From positions 1-64,000 of the forward strand of contig NZ_JABTEZ010000008.1 of the NCBI RefSeq assembly GCF_015711605.1: a stretch of DNA of 64,000 nucleotides. Reading direction: 5' to 3'. The stretch is from Planomonospora sp. ID67723 (lineage in GTDB: Bacteria; Actinomycetota; Actinomycetes; Streptosporangiales; Streptosporangiaceae). The notes beneath the pieces were generated by a model. That model saw only the letters and a program-made list of their open reading frames with translations. It was not told where the DNA came from and searched no databases. Numbering within the stretch: the first letter of the stretch is position 1; the number at the start of each line of letters is the position of its first letter. The position numbers were made by a program, and so were the translations under genes. Below, one piece after another: positions 60,121 to 64,000 of the stretch.

Positions 60121-60762
60121 TCAGCTTTCTCCTCCGACCAGGCGGGGGGAGAAGGCTCCGAACGGCAGGTCGAAGGCCTGGCCGTCGTCCCGCAGATCGC
60201 GCATGCAGAGCTCGGACAGCGCGATCATGCAGCCCGCCTCGGCAGGCCAGGCGATCGCCCACAGCCAGTCGCCCAGCGCCTCGCCCGCGTAGACAGCCCG
60301 GTCGGCCGGCGCCTCCACGCACCAGAGGGCGGCCGGATGCCCCTTCACCTCGATCTTCGCGTGCGGCGGGCCGGTGCCGAACCCGTCTCCCGGGTCGGGG
60401 CCGTCCAGCCCGGCGAACCCCGCGCCGAGCCCGACGCCGGGTTCCTCGGCGATGATCAGCAGATCGGCGGGGCCCCGGGTGACGGAGGGCCCGGAGAGCG
60501 CGACCACCGTGGCCCTGCCGCCCGTGCGCTCGTCGCCGGCCTCGGCGAAGCCGGTGACCAGCCACCCCTGCGGCAGCGGCCATGGCAGCCAGACCGGAAC
60601 GCGTGCGCTCTGGCTGATCGCCTCCACAGCGGCGGACGACGGGTGTCTCGGCGGCTGCAGCGGCAGGACGTCACCGTGCGGGCCACACCGCCAGGCGCTT
60701 GACCAAGCACTCGGCGGACGGAGCGGCCCGAAGCAACGTGGACAGGTAGGCGAGGCTCTCAC
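60121..60762 (-). CDS. DUF6758 family protein with N-terminal zinc-ribbon-like Cys pair
   Basis: 213 residues of an actinobacterial family I recognise as DUF6758. It starts with CPRCFGPLRPPSAWSSAWRC, a CxxC plus single Cys that may hold zinc. Then LPWPLPQGWLVTGFAEAGDE, VALSGP, LLIIAEEPGVGLGAGFAG and GEALGDWLWAIAWPAEAG. Function unknown; the sugar- or nucleotide-binding type is not clear. GTG at 60762 puts the Cys motif at residue 7; an upstream open frame to 60861 is probably untranslated. It is divergent from the NUDIX gene. Confidence 0.8.
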   Translation of the reverse strand: MRASPTCPRCFGPLRPPSAWSSAWRCGPHGDVLPLQPPRHPSSAAVEAISQSARVPVWLPWPLPQGWLVTGFAEAGDERTGGRATVVALSGPSVTRGPADLLIIAEEPGVGLGAGFAGLDGPDPGDGFGTGPPHAKIEVKGHPAALWCVEAPADRAVYAGEALGDWLWAIAWPAEAGCMIALSELCMRDLRDDGQAFDLPFGAFSPRLVGGES

Positions 60763-60823
60763 GACTACCCACGGTGCGCCTCCAGCCACCCTTGAGTCAA
60801 GAGTGCAACCCGTTATCCAGTCG

Positions 60824-60829
60824 TAATAT
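60824..60829 (+). promoter_or_regulatory. -10 hexamer placing the NUDIX mRNA start at its start codon
   Basis: TAATAT is followed by 7 bases and then GTG at 60837. Transcription would begin at or within 1-2 bases of the start codon, giving a leaderless mRNA, a type common in actinobacteria. No good -35 is seen at the usual distance. Confidence 0.5.
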
Positions 60830-60836
60830 TGTCCAT

Positions 60837-61256
60837 GTGCGCGTAAATTGTGTGGGGGCAATCATTTTTAATGAATCCGGACAAATTCTCTTGGTTCGTC
60901 GCGGGCACCCGCCCGGGGAGGGGCTCTGGTCCGTTCCCGGCGGCCGGATCGAGCCCGGCGAGTCCGACGCCGAGGCGGTCGCCCGCGAGGTTCTGGAGGA
61001 GACCGGGCTGACGGTCTCGGTCGGCTCCCTGGCCGGCGTCGTGGACCGCCCCGGCCCCGGCCGCGTCGTCTACGAGATCCGCGACTACCTGGCCGAGGCC
61101 ACCGGCGGCACGCTCGCCGCCGGTGACGACGCCGCCGACGCCCGCTGGTTCGACCCCGGCGAGCTGCCGGACCTGCCGCTGTCGCCCGGCCTCCTGGACG
61201 TCCTGGCCGGATGGGCGCTCATCGACCGGCCGCCAGGGTCGAGCGCCACAGGATGA
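60837..61256 (+). CDS. NUDIX hydrolase
   Basis: 139 residues. NUDIX box GGRIEPGESDAEAVAREVLEETGL (about residues 37-60), G-x5-E-x7-REVLEET, intact. Its N-terminus VNCVGAIIFNESGQILLVRRGHPPGEGLWSVPG is typical of ADP-ribose/MutT-like enzymes. The GTG at 60837 was chosen because of the TAATAT hexamer just upstream and lack of a ribosome binding site. The last 38 bases overlap the convergent gene at 61219. Confidence 0.9.
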   Translation: MRVNCVGAIIFNESGQILLVRRGHPPGEGLWSVPGGRIEPGESDAEAVAREVLEETGLTVSVGSLAGVVDRPGPGRVVYEIRDYLAEATGGTLAAGDDAADARWFDPGELPDLPLSPGLLDVLAGWALIDRPPGSSATG

Positions 61257-64000
61257 GGTGGTCTGCGTCATAGGTGGTGGACCGTCCCAGGGCCACCACC
61301 CGGTCACCGGAGACCGCGACCGCGCCGAGTCCCTGGGCGCCCTCGCCGGCGAGCCGTCCCCGGGTGGGCGTGTGCCGCTGCCAGGACAGCCCGTCCTCGG
61401 AGGTCCAGGCCGCGCTGTCCCCCTCACCGGGCTCGCCCTGCCAGCCCACCGCCACCACGCCTTCCTGGGTCGCCGCCAGGTCCTGTACGGCGGCCGCCCG
61501 ATCGGCCGGGAGCCAGGTCGTCCGCCACGTCGCCCCGTTGTCCCGGGAGACCGCGGCGAAGGCCCGGGGGCCGTCCTCGGTCTCCGCGCCGCCGGCCACG
61601 ACCACCTGCCCGCCGTACGTGACCACGTGTCGCAGGATCGCCGCGCTCGCCCCCGCGGGCAGGACCGGTTCGCGCGCGCTCCAGTTGACCCCGTCGGCCG
61701 AGACCCACACCACGCCGGTCTCCCGCCCGGCCGTACCGGAGCCTCCGACGGCCATGTATCCGGAGGAGGTGGGCGAGACGTCGTGCAGACGCACACCGGC
61801 GCCGCCCGAGGGGAGCCTGCCCGCCCTGGTGTAGCGCTTCAGGTCGCTGGAGAACCACAGGACCGGGGTGGCCGAGGCCAGGTCGCGCTCCTCGCCGGCC
61901 AGCACGTATCCGGAACGGCCCGCCGCGACCGCGTGGGCGGCGAGGAAGGTGCGGCCGTCCCCCGGCGCGAGGGAGCCCATGACCGGGACCCTGCGCCAGT
62001 TCTGCCCGTCGGCGGAGGTGACGAGCAGGGGCTCGGTCGAGGCGACCCCGTTCATCGCGCCGCCCACGGCGAGCCAGCCCCGCCGGCCGTGCGCGACATC
62101 GTCGAGCGCCTGCCGGTACCGGCCGCCGAAGATCTGCGCGGGACCGCCGGCCCGCCATTCCTCGCCGTCCGCGCTCGTCCAGATCCCGGCGTCGCCGGAG
62201 GCCGTGCCGACGGCCACGAACACGCCGTCACCCGCGGCCACCCGCGCCGTCTCCCGCGCGACCCGGTTGAGCCCCGCGATCGCGTCCAGGGCGACCGGCC
62301 TCGCCTCGCCTCCCGGAGGGGCCGTGATGAGGACGAGCCGGTTGTCCTCCCCCACGGCCCGCCTGTCACCCCCGGCGACGAGCATGCCCTCGTCGGAGAT
62401 CGCCAGCGCCCTCAGCGTGCCGGAGACCTCGCCGAGCTCGGTGGTCCTGGCCCAGTCGCGGCCGTCCTTGCTGGTGTAGACGGCGTAGCGCTCGGGGCCC
62501 GACTCCGCGACCGCGGCCACTCCCGCGGAGGAGGAGGCCAGGCGCTTCACCCCCGACCCCTGGGGATCCAGTCCGGTGATGGCGCCGCACGGGTCCCAGG
62601 TGCCGCCGTTGGCGGAGCAGTAGGCGCGGACCTCGCCCCTGGCGTCGCGCTGCTGGGTGGGAACGAGCACGAACCCCTTGCCCGCCGCGGCCAGGGAGCC
62701 CGTCCGCGGGGTCACCCCGTCCAGGACCTTCCCGGCCCGGAGCCAGGACCTCCCTCCGTCGCCGGAGCGCAGGACGACGGCGCCGGAGTCCTCGTCCGCC
62801 GGGTCGGCCAGCGCGACCACGGCGTCCCCCCGGGCCGCGACCGCCTGGAGGCCGCGCACGGACGGGCCGAGGTCGCGCGCCTCGACCCGGGTCCAGGCCC
62901 GCCCGTCCGCAGAGGTCCAGGCCGCGGCCCCGTAGGTGCCGTCGTCGAGGAAGGTGGCGCCGACCGCGACGAACCCGGAGGAGGTGCGGGCCAGATCCAT
63001 GATCTGCCCCCCGGTCCCGAAGGCGGTCAGCCCCGCGGGGTTCTCCGCGCGCCACGACCGGCCGTCGACGCTGGTCCACAGCCCCGGCGCGGTGCTGAAC
63101 GGCTCGTTCCCGGCGGCCAGCCAGCGGCCGTCACCGCCCGCCACCAGGCCGACGGTGGTCGGCGCGCCCTCCCGCCCCACCGGTCCGGCGACCTCGCCCA
63201 GTCGCCAGGTCGCGCCTCCGTCCGACGAGACCAGGAACAGCGGACGGGGCACGGGGCTGGTGGTGTCGCTGCCGACCGCGACCGTGGTGGAGCCGACCGA
63301 GACGACGTCGTTGAGCACCTGGTTGGCCCCGTCCCCGTGGCCGGCCGTCGGGGAGACGAAGGTCTCGTCCCCCAGCCGGAAGTCGTCCCCGACCAGGCTG
63401 AGGCCCGTGGCGAACGGGCTGCTCATCCAGCCCCACAGCACCAGGCCCCCGCCGACGGCGGCGGTCAGGACGAGGACCATCAGGAAGGGGATCACCAGCC
63501 CCCGGCCGCGCCTGCTCCGCGCCGGGCTGGAACGGCGCACGGCCGAGGGCGCCGTGGCCGAGCGGTGGTGCCGCCCTCCGTTGGGACCGCGCTTGCGGGG
63601 CGGGCCCTGGGCCACCAGGAGATCCGGCCGGGCCGGACGGCCTCCGGGCGGCCGCCCGACACGGCGCACCGGCTCGAAGTCGTCCTGCTCGTGCGGGTGA
63701 GGCTCGTCCTGCCCGTGCGGCGCGGGCGGATCGTCCTGCTCGTGCGGGGGTGGCGCGGGTGGCGTGCGCCCCTCCTCACGCGGCTCTTCCGGCTCTCCGG
63801 GAGCGGGGGCGGGGGCGGCGGGCGGCCCGGGCACCGGTTCCGGCTTCCGCACCGGCCATACCAGCTCGGAGTCCGCCGGACGCGCGGGCTCCCGCGCCGG
63901 GCCGGTGGGGGAGCCCCCCTCCCCGCGAGGTTCCCCCCGGGAGACGCGGGCGCGGGGTTCCCTGGGCGGCCCCGAGGCGACCAGCAGATCCGGCCGGTCG
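61219..64000 (-). CDS. Large membrane-anchored beta-propeller protein, 5' end cut by window edge
   Basis: At least 926 residues; the frame stays open to base 64000, so the start lies outside. The visible N-terminal part is Pro/Glu/Arg-rich and cytoplasmic, with a repeated RPDLLVA-x-GPPR motif (63952-63990 and about 63600-63640). One transmembrane helix follows (VIPFLMVLVLTAAVGGGLVLW). The rest is an extracytoplasmic chain of about 12 repeats of the Asp-box/BNR type (SxDGxxW: SSDGGATWRLG, TSVDGRSWRAE, TSADGEEWRAG), as in sialidase-like propellers. No catalytic sialidase residues are evident. The gene ends in TGA at 61219. Confidence 0.82.
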   Translation of the reverse strand, partial: DRPDLLVASGPPREPRARVSRGEPRGEGGSPTGPAREPARPADSELVWPVRKPEPVPGPPAAPAPAPGEPEEPREEGRTPPAPPPHEQDDPPAPHGQDEPHPHEQDDFEPVRRVGRPPGGRPARPDLLVAQGPPRKRGPNGGRHHRSATAPSAVRRSSPARSRRGRGLVIPFLMVLVLTAAVGGGLVLWGWMSSPFATGLSLVGDDFRLGDETFVSPTAGHGDGANQVLNDVVSVGSTTVAVGSDTTSPVPRPLFLVSSDGGATWRLGEVAGPVGREGAPTTVGLVAGGDGRWLAAGNEPFSTAPGLWTSVDGRSWRAENPAGLTAFGTGGQIMDLARTSSGFVAVGATFLDDGTYGAAAWTSADGRAWTRVEARDLGPSVRGLQAVAARGDAVVALADPADEDSGAVVLRSGDGGRSWLRAGKVLDGVTPRTGSLAAAGKGFVLVPTQQRDARGEVRAYCSANGGTWDPCGAITGLDPQGSGVKRLASSSAGVAAVAESGPERYAVYTSKDGRDWARTTELGEVSGTLRALAISDEGMLVAGGDRRAVGEDNRLVLITAPPGGEARPVALDAIAGLNRVARETARVAAGDGVFVAVGTASGDAGIWTSADGEEWRAGGPAQIFGGRYRQALDDVAHGRRGWLAVGGAMNGVASTEPLLVTSADGQNWRRVPVMGSLAPGDGRTFLAAHAVAAGRSGYVLAGEERDLASATPVLWFSSDLKRYTRAGRLPSGGAGVRLHDVSPTSSGYMAVGGSGTAGRETGVVWVSADGVNWSAREPVLPAGASAAILRHVVTYGGQVVVAGGAETEDGPRAFAAVSRDNGATWRTTWLPADRAAAVQDLAATQEGVVAVGWQGEPGEGDSAAWTSEDGLSWQRHTPTRGRLAGEGAQGLGAVAVSGDRVVALGRSTTYDADHLILWRSTLAAGR

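Noticed and set aside
1-64000. CRISPR array, transposase, integrase or phage genes
   Set aside because: No regularly spaced repeats and no recognisable mobile-element protein were seen in either strand; only the two copies of a short intergenic repeat were found.

Overview
The window is high-GC DNA with GTG and TTG starts, a WhiB-family regulator, mycoredoxin, Ku, an AdnAB helicase-nuclease and an IdeR/DmdR-type iron box. This points to an actinomycete; gene content and order fit Streptosporangiaceae-like organisms best. No rRNA, CRISPR array, transposase or phage gene is visible. The sequence looks chromosomal.

Layout: (a) 0.3-2.2 kb: small hypothetical genes, a monooxygenase-like/globin fusion, and two tandem identical initiator tRNA genes, each with its own terminator and candidate promoter. 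(b) 2.2-16 kb: UPF0182 membrane protein, PDZ-Lon protease, MoaE, SDR-type epimerase, DUF2342 protein, NUDIX, EEP-family protein, DUF2064, YgjP-like peptidase, enoyl-CoA hydratase/isomerase, ThiF-like protein and ABC1 kinase. (c) 16-23.5 kb: whiB7 with a full attenuation-type leader (AT-rich promoter, about 100-codon upstream ORF, terminator hairpin), tesB, uvrD2, a secreted hydrolase, mycoredoxin, two small secreted paralogues and nudC. (d) 23.7-28.2 kb: an iron-box-controlled operon of an ATP-grasp ligase and two IucA/IucC NIS siderophore synthetases. (e) 28.3-40.6 kb: adnB, adnA, GH20 lipoprotein, TagF-like transferase, alkyltransferase-like protein and a hypothetical gene. (f) 40.7-46 kb: a duplicated two-gene module (membrane-anchored Cys-rich protein plus mycosin-like subtilase), then a membrane protein/winged-helix pair behind a palindromic operator. 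(g) 46-61 kb: moeZ, hydrolase, three tandem secreted SH3-like genes, ku, TetR, DUF3107, ferritin-like protein, rhlE, hydrolase, MpaB-like protein, RecB-like nuclease, a degenerate metallo-beta-lactamase-fold protein, MarC and DUF6758. (h) 61-64 kb: NUDIX and a large membrane-anchored beta-propeller cut by the window edge.

From memory of the M. tuberculosis map, much of the backbone (UPF0182, PDZ-Lon, DUF2342, ThiF-like, ABC1, WhiB7, UvrD2, mycoredoxin, NudC, AdnB, AdnA, alkyltransferase-like, MoeZ/MoeB, TetR, DUF3107, ferritin-like, RhlE) follows the Rv3193c-Rv3213c neighbourhood. The siderophore operon, subtilase modules, SH3-like cluster and small secreted proteins then look like lineage-specific insertions.

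The best candidates for undescribed biology are the duplicated subtilase/Cys-rich membrane modules, the compact NIS siderophore operon, the unusually long whiB7 leader ORF and the metal-ligand-depleted MBL-fold protein.
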